64,000 bases of DNA from Flavobacterium frigidarium DSM 17623 (GCF_000425505.1 NZ_AUDO01000001.1:310001-374000); one strand, 5' to 3'. Positions 1 through 8,600 are shown, counted from the stretch's first letter. Notes: generated from the sequence alone by a model not told the origin. Translations and numbers: made by a program.

Positions 1-669
1 AAAAAGCAGGTTAAATTAGACGATCCCGAAAAAGCAGGAAAAGACAATATATCAGTAATGAAACTAAATCAAGTTAGAAAATTTACCACTGGTATTTATG
101 ATTATTCTATTGTGAGCTCTACCTTTACGCCCGTTGATTTAGATCATCACCCGCATACTTTAAAGTCAAATACGAGCATTCAAGAGTGGTGTGGTCATAC
201 TTTTACTCAATTTAATCTTGGCGAAAACAACTATCACATGAAGCAATTCTCTTATTTTGAGGTCGATGGTGATACTGAGAAAGACATTCCTGTTGCGCTA
301 CTTGAAGAAGAATTAATGACGCGTTTACGAATCAACAAAGCACAGCTTCCCCTAGGCGAAGTAGACATAATTTTTTCTACCGTATATAGCCGCTTTTTTT
401 ACAAAAAACTAGAAGCTACAAAGGCAACGATTAGCAAAACCGAATCAGAAGATGTTATCAAATACACTATTCAGTATGCTAAATACGATCGAAAAGTAAC
501 GATTGATGTCCAAAAAGCTTTCCCATACAAAATACAATCTTGGACAGAGGATGATGGTGACGGATTGATTACAAAAGCTACTTTAAAAAAGAGCATCAAC
601 GAACCGTATTGGAATCAAAAAAAGACTTCAGACGAAGCTAAAAGAGAAGAATTAGAATTACAAAAATAA
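1..669 (+). CDS. conserved Bacteroidota protein, 5' end cut by window edge
   Basis: The reading frame is open from base 1 to the stop at 667-669, so the gene begins upstream of the window. The first internal ATG is at base 58, but the codons before it show no stop, and the true N-terminus is missing. About 222 codons are visible. I recognise the sequence type (KFTTGIYDYSI, SIQEWCGHTF, a C-terminal YWN motif) from Bacteroidota proteins often named 'septum formation inhibitor Maf'. The nucleotide-binding features of true Maf proteins are not visible, so that name should not be trusted. No membrane segment is seen in the visible part. The function is unknown. It lies 29 bp upstream of the peroxiredoxin-like gene and may be co-transcribed with it. 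Confidence 0.8.
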   Translation, partial: KKQVKLDDPEKAGKDNISVMKLNQVRKFTTGIYDYSIVSSTFTPVDLDHHPHTLKSNTSIQEWCGHTFTQFNLGENNYHMKQFSYFEVDGDTEKDIPVALLEEELMTRLRINKAQLPLGEVDIIFSTVYSRFFYKKLEATKATISKTESEDVIKYTIQYAKYDRKVTIDVQKAFPYKIQSWTEDDGDGLITKATLKKSINEPYWNQKKTSDEAKREELELQK

Positions 670-698
670 ATAGGCCTACAAACACTTACAACCTACCT

Positions 699-1349
699 AT
701 GAAAACATTAAAAGAACAAACCGACGCAAAAATTGAAGCAGGCCGCCAAGCGAACCGTGAATTCATGAATGGTGTAGATAAAGCTATTAACAATGCAAAA
801 GCATTTCAGGAAGGAGCAAACGCTCTAAAAGTAGGGCAACAAGCCATTGCTTTTGAGTTACCCAATCAAGAGGGGAAATTAGTATCATTGAAAAATTTAA
901 TCGGAAAAGGTCCCGTTGTTGTCACTTTCTACCGCGGTGATTGGTGTCCGTATTGTAATTTACAATTGAGAGCGTTGCAAGCAAAATTAGAAGAAATTGA
1001 AAAGCTAGGTGCGACACTTGTTGCCATAAGTCCGCAAGTTCCTGATGGTTCTTTGACAAAAAGCGAGATAAGCGAAATGACTTTTACCGTTTTGTCAGAT
1101 CAAAATGCAAAGGTGGCTTCGCAATACGGTGTTGCTTGGGAGGTTCCCGAATTTTTATTAGATCACATGCGCGTGGATCGCAACTTAGATTTAGAAAAAA
1201 TCAACAATGGCAACGGCAGCGTTTTGCCTATTCCCGCCACTTTCATTATAGGGACTGACGGCATCATTGCTTGGAATTATGTTAACGTTGATTATAGAAC
1301 GCGTTCTGAACCTGAAGAAATTGTTGAAGCGCTTAAAAAACTGGTTTAA
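699..1349 (+). CDS. peroxiredoxin-like (AhpC/TSA) family protein
   Basis: This is a 216-residue thioredoxin-fold protein of the AhpC/TSA peroxiredoxin-like family. Residues 1-45 form a charged helical extension. The fold follows, with the active-site signature FYRGDWCPYCN at about 77-87, giving a C83-x-x-C86 pair rather than the PxxxTxxC of classical peroxiredoxins. No signal peptide is seen, so it is probably cytoplasmic. Family knowledge suggests thiol-dependent reduction of peroxides or disulfides; the substrate is unknown. It starts 29 bp after the preceding gene and is followed by a good terminator hairpin, so it is likely the last gene of a transcription unit. Confidence 0.85.
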   Translation: MKTLKEQTDAKIEAGRQANREFMNGVDKAINNAKAFQEGANALKVGQQAIAFELPNQEGKLVSLKNLIGKGPVVVTFYRGDWCPYCNLQLRALQAKLEEIEKLGATLVAISPQVPDGSLTKSEISEMTFTVLSDQNAKVASQYGVAWEVPEFLLDHMRVDRNLDLEKINNGNGSVLPIPATFIIGTDGIIAWNYVNVDYRTRSEPEEIVEALKKLV

Positions 1350-1400
1350 AAAGTCGTGCTCTTAAAATATACTACTGTTAATAAACGTAATAGTTAATCC

Positions 1401-1436
1401 AAATCCTGTAAAACAACACTTTGCAGGATTTTTTTT
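1401..1436 (+). terminator. rho-independent terminator after the peroxiredoxin-like gene
   Basis: A 12-bp stem (AAATCCTGTAAA paired with TTTGCAGGATTT, one G-U pair, 7-nt loop) is followed directly by a T run. It lies about 50 bp after the stop of the peroxiredoxin-like gene. Confidence 0.8.
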
Positions 1437-1472
1437 GGAGCAGCAAGAATTGTTTTTTTTAAGAACGATTAC

Positions 1473-1542
1473 TCCCGCTATTCGTTTCAATCTTTTTATT
1501 TCGAAAAAGAAATAAAAAGGATTTTCACTGCTATCGGGGCTA
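1473..1542. repeat. REP-like imperfect palindrome (intergenic element)
   Basis: An 11-bp perfect inverted repeat (1492-1502 with 1509-1519, 6-nt loop) is flanked by outer arms containing CCCGCTA on the left and CTATCGGGG on the right. The whole element can fold as one long hairpin. It sits in the 398-bp gap between the peroxiredoxin-like gene and the DUF748 gene, with no ORF. From memory, similar 'CCCGATAG...AAAGGATT' elements recur between genes in Flavobacterium genomes, but that cannot be checked here. The rest of the gap (about 1543-1747) shows nothing I can name. Confidence 0.5.
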
Positions 1543-1747
1543 GAGAGAATAGGCGGTTTTTCAATAATTACTACTCAATTACAGCCATTACGTAACTTTT
1601 CATTTGACAGTTATACACTCTCAGAAAATCCAGCCTGCGATCCGAAAAGATGAATACCTCTTTAGTTTTTAATTATGTAAGATTAAAAAAATAAGCTATA
1701 ACGTATTGAAATGCTTTATAAAATACTTTTACTAAAAATTAAATACC

Positions 1748-2914
1748 ATGACCACGAGAACATCGAGACCATTTTATAGACAAAAGAAATACCAAATCAT
1801 AGCAGCCATTATCCTTTTATTAATCGCTTTCAGGATCTATTTACCTACTCTTGTAAAAAACCAAATCAATAAAACCTTAGCTAATATTCCTGGTTATTAC
1901 GGGCACGTGGAGGATATTGACATTGATCTTTACAGAGGTGCCTATGTTATTAAGGAAATGTATCTCAATAAAGGAACAGCAAAGACTCAGGTTAAATTTT
2001 TAAACTTTCCGCAAAATGATATTTCAATCGAATGGAAATCCATTCTAAAAGGAAAGATTGTGAGTGAGATTATCATGACAAACCCTGAAGTCATCTACGT
2101 ATTTGAAGACCAGAAACAAAAATCTTCAGATGCAGATGTCGATGATTGGACAAAAGCTTTGACTGACATTGTTCCTATCGATATTAACCACTTCGAAATT
2201 CATAAAGGAAAATTAGCTTTTGTTGAGTTACAAGCTGACCCTAACATTGACTTACAAATTACTAATTTAGAAATGACTGCCGATAACCTGCGCAATGTTG
2301 TGAGTACAACCAAAACATTGCCGTCCCCGATTAAGGCGACAGGTACTTCTTTTGGAAATGGAAATTTAGCAATCGATGGGAACATCAACTTGATTAAGGA
2401 AATACCTGATATGGATCTATCTCTTTCACTAAAATCAGCAAATGCTACAGCTTTAAATGATCTCACAAATCATTATGTGGGGATTGATTTTGACAAAGGA
2501 AAATTTGAATTATTTAGCGAAATAGCCATTGCAGATGGATATTTAAAAGGATATATTAAACCGTTATTGACTAATAGTAAACTTATAGGTAAAGAAGATG
2601 GAATTCTAGAAACTATCTGGGAAGGCTTTGTTGGCTTTTTCAAATTTGTTTTAAAAAATCAAAAGACAGATACACTAGCACTTAAAATCCCTATTGAAGG
2701 AGACTTAAAAGAAGTAAAGACCAGTTCTTGGGAAACATTTATTAGCATTATAGAAAATGGTTGGATTAAAGGATTCAAAAGTGAAACTGATGATGATATT
2801 TCGTTTAAAGATGCCTTCATTGATGCAAATTCACCTAAGGACAAAAAAGAAATTAGAAAAGAAAGACGCGAAGAAAGAAAAGAAAAGCGTGCTGAAAGAA
2901 GAGAGCAGAAATAG
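1748..2914 (+). CDS. DUF748 / AsmA-like membrane-anchored protein
   Basis: The protein has 388 residues with a single N-terminal membrane segment (about 17-34, IIAAIILLLIAFRIYLP) and a long beta-rich domain. The pattern resembles DUF748/AsmA-type proteins (for example IDIDLYRGAYVIKEMYLNKG near 55-75, and IVSEIIMTNPEV). AsmA-like proteins are placed in the envelope and are implicated in lipid transport or outer-membrane assembly; its exact job here is unknown. The C-terminus is an extreme charged tail of about 30 Lys/Arg/Glu residues (KEIRKERREERKEKRAERR). The stop codon lies exactly at the border of the truncated hxlR repeat, so the gene end abuts a rearrangement point. The start follows an AT-rich leader. 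Confidence 0.75.
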   Translation: MTTRTSRPFYRQKKYQIIAAIILLLIAFRIYLPTLVKNQINKTLANIPGYYGHVEDIDIDLYRGAYVIKEMYLNKGTAKTQVKFLNFPQNDISIEWKSILKGKIVSEIIMTNPEVIYVFEDQKQKSSDADVDDWTKALTDIVPIDINHFEIHKGKLAFVELQADPNIDLQITNLEMTADNLRNVVSTTKTLPSPIKATGTSFGNGNLAIDGNINLIKEIPDMDLSLSLKSANATALNDLTNHYVGIDFDKGKFELFSEIAIADGYLKGYIKPLLTNSKLIGKEDGILETIWEGFVGFFKFVLKNQKTDTLALKIPIEGDLKEVKTSSWETFISIIENGWIKGFKSETDDDISFKDAFIDANSPKDKKEIRKERREERKEKRAERREQK

Positions 2915-2934
2915 CAGCTTTAATCTTGCTGCTT
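2915..2934. terminator. bidirectional terminator hairpin in repeat A
   Basis: The stem AGCAGC (2913-2918) pairs with GCTGCT (2928-2933) and is followed by T residues. It overlaps the stop of the DUF748 gene. The same hairpin occurs at the end of the intact hxlR gene (8601-8625). Confidence 0.6.
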
Positions 2935-3126
2935 TTGCTCATCATTTAATCCCCATTGATCTAAGCTTCTTAAAATAGTTTCTAGTGATTGGCCTCTTTT
3001 AGTGAGCGCATATTCTACTTTGGGTGGAACGACCGGAAAAACTTTTCTAGAAATGAGGTTGTCTTTTTCTAATTCTCGCACCGTCTCTGTAAACATTTTA
3101 TTAGAAATGCCTTTTATTTCGGCTTG
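2920..3126 (-). pseudogene. 5'-truncated HxlR-family regulator
   Basis: Reading the minus strand, the frame is intact from QAEIKGISNKMF to a C-terminus matching the complete HxlR protein at 8610-8939 (LDQWGLNDEQKQQD then stop), about 68 residues. The first 40 or so residues, including the Cys-containing N-terminus and first helices of the winged-helix fold, are absent. An in-frame stop (TAA at 3139-3141) lies just upstream. There is no plausible start that would restore the DNA-binding domain, so I call it a remnant. The substitutions against the intact gene are mostly synonymous or conservative (D/G, E/K, T/S), so it was under selection until recently or the duplication is fairly recent. Confidence 0.85.
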
Positions 3127-3301
3127 AGAACTATATAATTACAAATTACCTCCAAATAATCTTAACCTTCTTTAGAAGTAAACTAACTTTATTGAATGAA
3201 AGTATTCGTGAATTTTAAATCTGCCACTTTAGATGGTTATAACCGATATTAATTAATGTTAAATCATTTGTTAACGAACTGTAAAATGTTAAAAACAAAC
3301 A

Positions 3302-3331
3302 TTTAGCCACATGTCTCCTACTCTATTTTTG
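3302..3331 (+). promoter_or_regulatory. Bacteroidota-type promoter for the TonB receptor operon
   Basis: A -7 element TATTTTTG (3324-3331) matches TAnnTTTG exactly. A TTTA at 3302-3305 lies 18 bp upstream as a near -33 element. Transcription would start a few bases downstream, giving a leader of only about 10-15 nt before the ATG at 3349. The region upstream (3251-3285) carries GTTAA/GTTAAC words that could be an operator. Confidence 0.55.
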
Positions 3332-3348
3332 ACCAAAAAAAACAGATA

Positions 3349-6300
3349 ATGAGACAAAGACAATTAAATTATTTCTTTTCCACTTTATTACTAATACTAG
3401 TAGGAATAAGTCATCAGTCATTTGCACAAGCTACAAATGCAACGATAAAAGGGACCGTCAAAGACGAATTCAGCATGCCTTTAATGGGAGCAACAATAAC
3501 TTTAAAAGATGCTTCAACAGGATTCACACTAACCACATCTACAAATGATAACGGTGATTTTAAATTATCTCAATTACCATTAGGAGGACCATATAGTGTT
3601 AGTGCAAGATTTACTGGATTTTCAGAATCCATTAGAGAAAAACTATATTTAAATCTTAGTGATGCTGTAACTATTGATTTTATTTTACAAGAATCATTAA
3701 ATAGCTTGGATGAAGTTATAATATCAAGTAATGGTCTAAGTAAACGTATAGATCAAATAGGAGCTTCCACAAAAATCGGCGCAACGCAAATCAACAAGCT
3801 AGCAACCGAAGGTCGAGATTTTACTGGATTAACGAGTCTGTCACCATTGCAAGGAGGCGGAAGTTACAACTTGAGCGGTCAAAGAGGTACATCTACACAT
3901 GTTACTATAGATGGTACTAATGCAAGAAACCAATTAACAGCGGGCGATATAGGTAGTGGTCCTTACACCATTTCTCAAGAGGCTATTAGAGAATTTGAAG
4001 TTTCGACAAATGATTATGATGTAACACAAGGTAGACAAGGTGGAGGATCAATAACGGCAGTAACTAAGTCGGGAACAAATAATCTTTCGGGTAGTGCTTT
4101 TTTTTACCATCGGGCAGATAATTTTCAGAGCAAATACAATATTGAAGGTCAAAAAAGAAACTCCGATTTTTATACTTCACAATCGGGGCTAAGCTTAGGA
4201 GGACCGATCATTAAAGACAAACTTCACTTTTTTGCAGTTTACGAAAGACAAGATGCGGGAGAACCAGTTAATATTGCAGATATACAAAGTACAGATGATG
4301 AAAACCGTCTAGGCATTACGCAAGCCAATTTGGATCGCTTTGTAAATATTGGCCGAAACCTATATGGATTAAGCGACAAACAACAAACCGGACAATTCAA
4401 TCGCAAAACTGAAGCAAACAACTTATTTGTGCGACTAGATTGGCAAATTAATGACAAGCATAAGTTAACAGTACGTAACTTATATAACAAGTGGGACAAT
4501 CCTTTTAGTGTTGGTGATAATTCCAATATTAACATGGCTGAAACATATTCAAACTTTAGTTCCTTTGAGAATAGCACTATGCTTTCTCTACGCTCTATGT
4601 TTAGCGATGCAATTACTAATGAATTTAAAATTCAATACCAGCATGCCGAAAGAGCTTACACTCCAAATACTCAATTACCTCAGTCAAATATCCCAAGAGC
4701 AATTGTACAAATAACGTCTGACTTACCGAACGGCAATAAAAATACTAAGAGCGTACAATTAGGAGGACAACGCTATACTCCAGAAACTAATGTTGAAAAC
4801 CAAGTACAATTTATTAACACAACCTTCATTAATACCGATAAGGTAGATTTTACTTTTGGTACTGATAATATGATTACAAGATTAGAAACACTATTATCAA
4901 ATGAACAAAATGGTCGCTTTTATTTCAGTTCATTAGATGAATTTGAAAATCAAAGTGCTTTTAGATACGCAAGAGAAGTACCTTTAAAAGGTTTACCTAT
5001 AGTAAAACAAACGGTTTTAGACTTATCGCTATTTGCTCAAATGGATGTAGATATCACTGAAGATATAAACTTTACTGCTGGAGTGCGTTGGGATGCTACA
5101 AAATTCTTAGAAAACGGAGAATACAATCCTGTAGTAGATGAGCAATTAGGCATTAGAACAGATGAAAAATTAAGCGACTACAATAATATTCAACCTAGAG
5201 CCCAATTAACTTACAACATTGGTAGCGCTAACAAAAATATAATTAAATTAGGTGGAGGTATCTTCTCAGCACAACCACACTATTATGCACAAGTTAATAA
5301 TATTCAAAACAGTGGTACGTTATTAGGAGCAATTGATGTTACCGGAACGAATGTACCAAAACCTGACTTTTTATCTTACCGCAATGATCCTAATACTGTT
5401 CCTGGTGTACCAGAGGGAGTCACTCCTTTTTCAACTATAAACGCAGTAGGTGAAAATTTTGAAGTCCCTACTACCTATAAGGCAAATTTAAGCTACACTC
5501 ACTTTTTTGGTGATCGATATAGTCTAGGATTTAATGCTTTAATTAGTCACACTAAAAACAATTATGTTTACCAGGAAGCAAACCTTGTAAATCAACCTTA
5601 TTTTATTACTAATGAAGGTAGGGAAGTTTTTGTTCCTGCAAATACAATTAATGGCAAAGGACAAACCGATTGGACGAATTCAAGAATTTCAAATGAAGTG
5701 GGCCGTACTTTATTGTTAACTTCTGATGGGATTTTAGATCAAGTCGCACTTGTACTAGAAGGATCTGCTCAAATTGGAAAGGATGGTTACCTTAACGCTA
5801 GTATCACTTTCAATAAATCACAAGACAACTCTTCTTACAACTGTTGCGTTGCAAATACCTCTACATTCTTACCCGTTTCGGGAGATCCTCGCAACTTAAA
5901 TTATGGATATACTGATGATCATTTTGACACAAAATTAGTAATTAACGGAGCAACTCCAACTTGGAAAGGGTTCACACTAGGTGCGAAAGTTGTGGGGCAA
6001 GGTGGTACTCGCTACTCCTTGAAAGTTAATAGCAATACAAGTGCAAATGGTGATTTTAGTTTAAGTAATGACATTGCATATGTATATGATCCCAATGACC
6101 CTAGTACACCACAGACGATAATCGATGGTTACAATAAAATATTAAATGACCCAGAAACTACTGAAGGATTTAAAACCTACTTGAAGGAAAGTTATGGCGG
6201 GTTTGCCGAGAGAAATGGAGGGAAAAATCCATTTTATACTGTAGTTGACTTACGCCTGATTAAAAGATTCGAGTTATCAAATAAAAAACATGGGTTTGAA

Positions 6301-6510
6301 CTGTCTGTGGACATATTCAATTTTGCAAATATGCTTGATAAAGAATGGGGTGTTTCACATAATTATGGAAATCAAAACCTAATGAGCATAACTGGTTTCA
6401 ATCAAAATACGTTGAGTTATGATTATTCAGTGCAAACAGCAAGTGGTCGTGAGCCAGTAAACGGTACGCCATGGCGATTACAGTTAGGACTAAGATACAC
6501 CTTCAATTAA
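3349..6510 (+). CDS. Oar-type TonB-dependent outer-membrane receptor
   Basis: This 1053-residue outer-membrane receptor has a signal peptide at 1-26 (cleavage near SFAQA). A carboxypeptidase-regulatory-like beta-sandwich follows at about 30-115 (ATIKGTVKDEFSMPLMGATI). The plug domain is at about 125-245 (NLSGQRGTSTHVTIDGTNAR, VSTNDYDVTQGRQGGG), then a long beta-barrel. The C-terminus ends in an amphipathic strand (WRLQLGLRYTF), as expected for a barrel. Such receptors import large or scarce ligands using TonB energy; no SusD partner is present. It is the first gene of a pair with a secreted NPP-type phosphodiesterase 26 bp downstream. This suggests, as inference, uptake of a phosphate-containing compound or its hydrolysis product. 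A matching promoter lies just upstream. Confidence 0.9.
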   Translation: MRQRQLNYFFSTLLLILVGISHQSFAQATNATIKGTVKDEFSMPLMGATITLKDASTGFTLTTSTNDNGDFKLSQLPLGGPYSVSARFTGFSESIREKLYLNLSDAVTIDFILQESLNSLDEVIISSNGLSKRIDQIGASTKIGATQINKLATEGRDFTGLTSLSPLQGGGSYNLSGQRGTSTHVTIDGTNARNQLTAGDIGSGPYTISQEAIREFEVSTNDYDVTQGRQGGGSITAVTKSGTNNLSGSAFFYHRADNFQSKYNIEGQKRNSDFYTSQSGLSLGGPIIKDKLHFFAVYERQDAGEPVNIADIQSTDDENRLGITQANLDRFVNIGRNLYGLSDKQQTGQFNRKTEANNLFVRLDWQINDKHKLTVRNLYNKWDNPFSVGDNSNINMAETYSNFSSFENSTMLSLRSMFSDAITNEFKIQYQHAERAYTPNTQLPQSNIPRAIVQITSDLPNGNKNTKSVQLGGQRYTPETNVENQVQFINTTFINTDKVDFTFGTDNMITRLETLLSNEQNGRFYFSSLDEFENQSAFRYAREVPLKGLPIVKQTVLDLSLFAQMDVDITEDINFTAGVRWDATKFLENGEYNPVVDEQLGIRTDEKLSDYNNIQPRAQLTYNIGSANKNIIKLGGGIFSAQPHYYAQVNNIQNSGTLLGAIDVTGTNVPKPDFLSYRNDPNTVPGVPEGVTPFSTINAVGENFEVPTTYKANLSYTHFFGDRYSLGFNALISHTKNNYVYQEANLVNQPYFITNEGREVFVPANTINGKGQTDWTNSRISNEVGRTLLLTSDGILDQVALVLEGSAQIGKDGYLNASITFNKSQDNSSYNCCVANTSTFLPVSGDPRNLNYGYTDDHFDTKLVINGATPTWKGFTLGAKVVGQGGTRYSLKVNSNTSANGDFSLSNDIAYVYDPNDPSTPQTIIDGYNKILNDPETTEGFKTYLKESYGGFAERNGGKNPFYTVVDLRLIKRFELSNKKHGFELSVDIFNFANMLDKEWGVSHNYGNQNLMSITGFNQNTLSYDYSVQTASGREPVNGTPWRLQLGLRYTFN

Positions 6511-6536
6511 TTTCATAAAATAAACTATATAATAAA

Positions 6537-7895
6537 ATGAAAAAAAATCAGATACTTCCATTCCTATTTTTGTTTGCAGTGGCGAGTTCCACATTTGCGC
6601 AAGACAAATCCCTTTCGGAACACGTAATACTAATTTCAGTAGATGGTTTCAGACCTGAGTTCTACCTAGAAAGTCAATGGCCTGTACCAAATATGAAGAA
6701 AATGGTTGAGCAAGGTGTGTCTTCAAAGGGAGTACGCGGAATATTTCCTTCTGTAACTTACCCTTCTCATACTACATTAATAACTGGAGCATTTCCTAAT
6801 GAGCATGGAATTTATTACAACAATCCGTTTGAAGAAAAAGGTCAAACGGGACGCTGGTTTTGGGAATACGAACTTATTAAAACTAAAACATTATGGACGG
6901 CCGTTAAAGAAAATAAGAAAACAACTGCAAGTTTTCTTTGGCCAGTTACTGTTGGAGCGGACATTGATTACAATATTCCCGAATATTGGTACTTAGAAGG
7001 TGATTACGGAAATATTAAACCTATGAGAGATTTTGAAAATCCAAAAGGGTTTTTACAAGAGATGGAAACAGAAGTTCTTGGAAAATTAAACAAAAGTACT
7101 TTTAACGGAGATTACCTTAATCGAGAAGATCGAATTGGAGAAATGGCTGCGTATACTTTGGAAAAATACAAACCAAATTTTATTTCGATACACCTATTTG
7201 CAGTAGATCATTTTCAACATGAACAAGGAAAGGAAGGTGAAAAAGTATATACTTCTATTGCGGCTGTAGATCGAGCTATCGGAAAGATTATGGAAGCATC
7301 TAAAAGAGCTGGGATCGAAGATAAAACCACTTTTATAATTACAGGTGATCATGGCTTTGTCGATATTCACTCCGCAATTAATCCAAATATTTGGTTAGTA
7401 GAGCTAGGACTAATGGAAGATAAAGAAGACCGTGGGAATTGGAAAGCAGCTTTTCATACTTCAGGAGCATCAGCTTTTTTAATTCTAAAGGATAAGAATG
7501 ATATAGAAACCTTAAAGATGGTTCAGCGAAAAATAGAGCTCTTACCAAATAGCATCAAAAAGTTATTCAGAGTGGTCGAAAGAGCGGAGCTTGATAAAAT
7601 TGGTGCTGATCCAAGTGCTGCCTTAGCACTGAATCCAATTCCTGGAGTTTCGATGTCATCAAATAGTAACGGTGCTATTTTAAGCCCTAAAAAGGGAGGG
7701 ACGCACGGGTACTTTCCAGATTTTCAACAAATAGAAACAGGTTTTCTAGCTTTTGGAGCAGGTATTTCAAAAGGCAAAAAGATTGATAAAATGGGCCTAG
7801 AAGACATTGCCCCTGTGGTTAGCAAACTATTAAATTTGAATTTTCAAACAAAAGAAGGTATTCTATATCCAGGAATTGTGACTGAAAAGAAATAA
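6537..7895 (+). CDS. secreted alkaline-phosphatase-superfamily NPP-type phosphodiesterase
   Basis: The 452-residue protein has a signal peptide (about 1-21, ends STFAQ) and the ectonucleotide pyrophosphatase/phosphodiesterase layout. It shows metal ligand D36 in ISVDGFRPEF, nucleophile T74 in PSVTYPSHTT, D224 and H228 in FAVDHFQHEQ, D271-H272 in TGDHGFVDIH, and late metal-binding H390 in GGTHGYFP. All expected catalytic positions are present, so it is probably active on phosphodiester or phosphomonoester bonds in the periplasm. The substrate (nucleotide, lipid head group, other) cannot be read from the sequence. It shares an operon with the TonB receptor upstream and converges with the Crp-like gene, whose stop lies 1 bp away. 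Confidence 0.88.
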   Translation: MKKNQILPFLFLFAVASSTFAQDKSLSEHVILISVDGFRPEFYLESQWPVPNMKKMVEQGVSSKGVRGIFPSVTYPSHTTLITGAFPNEHGIYYNNPFEEKGQTGRWFWEYELIKTKTLWTAVKENKKTTASFLWPVTVGADIDYNIPEYWYLEGDYGNIKPMRDFENPKGFLQEMETEVLGKLNKSTFNGDYLNREDRIGEMAAYTLEKYKPNFISIHLFAVDHFQHEQGKEGEKVYTSIAAVDRAIGKIMEASKRAGIEDKTTFIITGDHGFVDIHSAINPNIWLVELGLMEDKEDRGNWKAAFHTSGASAFLILKDKNDIETLKMVQRKIELLPNSIKKLFRVVERAELDKIGADPSAALALNPIPGVSMSSNSNGAILSPKKGGTHGYFPDFQQIETGFLAFGAGISKGKKIDKMGLEDIAPVVSKLLNLNFQTKEGILYPGIVTEKK

Positions 7896-7896
7896 A

Positions 7897-8505
7897 TTAT
7901 TTCTTCAATGTACTGGCAATGGTTTGACGGGTGGCCCCAACAAGGTCACCTTTGTCTTTTTGTGTTAATAGCTCATAGACATTAAAAGAGACACCATGAT
8001 TATCAATAGCATCTTGAGAATAAAGTTTTTTCAGAAAACTTAATTTTGCTTCTATTGATTTCTCATTAACCTTGAATAATTTCGTTTCAGCCATACACCA
8101 TCTTTTCGTCAAATAACCAAAGAACCATTCGGCAATATCAGGATCATTTTTTATCTCTCTCTTAAAAAAATCTAAATCATATATCCTGATTTCAACATCT
8201 ATCATAGCCTTCGAAAATTCAACAAACTGGCCTCCTAAATAATCTAAATTACCAAAGAATTCTCCCGCAGATAATACATCATAAATATATTCCTCCCCGT
8301 TCTCAGTATAAGCACCCAGTTTGACAGCACCCCTAACCACCTCATATAGGTACTTATCAATTATCGGAGGTTGGTAGACATAACTTTTCTTTTCAAATAC
8401 CATTTCAGAGACATAAAGTTTTAAATCATCACCGTAACGCTTCTCTAGTATTTTGTAGAAAGAGAATAATTGGTTTTTCTTTAATTTCGTTTGTGCAATT
8501 TCCAT
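7897..8505 (-). CDS. Crp/Fnr-family transcriptional regulator with a short C-terminus
   Basis: At 202 residues, it has a cNMP-binding-like beta-roll at about 25-130 (VVRGAVKLGAYTENGEEYIY, AGEFFGNLDYLGG), a long dimer helix, and a C-terminal helix-turn-helix (LLTQKDKGDLVGATRQTIAST). The protein stops at TLKK right after the recognition helix, without the wing and last strands usual in Crp/Fnr proteins. No Cys cluster of the Fnr type is present, and no cAMP-contact set is obvious, so the effector is unknown. It is encoded convergently with the receptor-phosphodiesterase pair and lies inside the hxlR-repeat bracket. It is a likely local regulator of that pair, by inference. Confidence 0.85.
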   Translation of the reverse strand: MEIAQTKLKKNQLFSFYKILEKRYGDDLKLYVSEMVFEKKSYVYQPPIIDKYLYEVVRGAVKLGAYTENGEEYIYDVLSAGEFFGNLDYLGGQFVEFSKAMIDVEIRIYDLDFFKREIKNDPDIAEWFFGYLTKRWCMAETKLFKVNEKSIEAKLSFLKKLYSQDAIDNHGVSFNVYELLTQKDKGDLVGATRQTIASTLKK

Positions 8506-8600
8506 ATCTAAAATAGTTGAGCTTAAAAGTAGGAATTCAGTATAGTATGCTATTTAAATTAATGTTAACTTAAATTAAACGAATTACTTAACACTATCAG

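Larger units (their letters stand above)
2911..3126. repeat. direct repeat A (3' half of an hxlR gene plus its terminator)
   Basis: This stretch aligns without gaps to 8601-8816 at an offset of 5690 bp. I count about 21 mismatches in 216 bp (about 90% identity). It contains the terminator hairpin AGCAGC-TTTAATCTT-GCTGCT and the last two thirds of the HxlR coding sequence. Homology stops sharply on both sides. Together with repeat B it brackets the TonB receptor / phosphodiesterase / Crp block. Confidence 0.9.

Noticed and set aside
1..669. Annotation as septum formation inhibitor Maf
   Set aside because: The name is common for this protein type, but the visible sequence has no Maf nucleotide-pyrophosphatase motifs. 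I treat it as an uncharacterised family.
2757..2978. Plus-strand 73-codon frame overlapping the end of the DUF748 gene
   Set aside because: It lies in another frame of a well-supported gene, has no family pattern, and runs into the hxlR remnant.
6537..7895. Reading the secreted enzyme as a sulfatase
   Set aside because: There is no C/S-x-P-x-R sulfatase signature. The PSVTYPSHT nucleophile block and late GTHG His fit the NPP branch.
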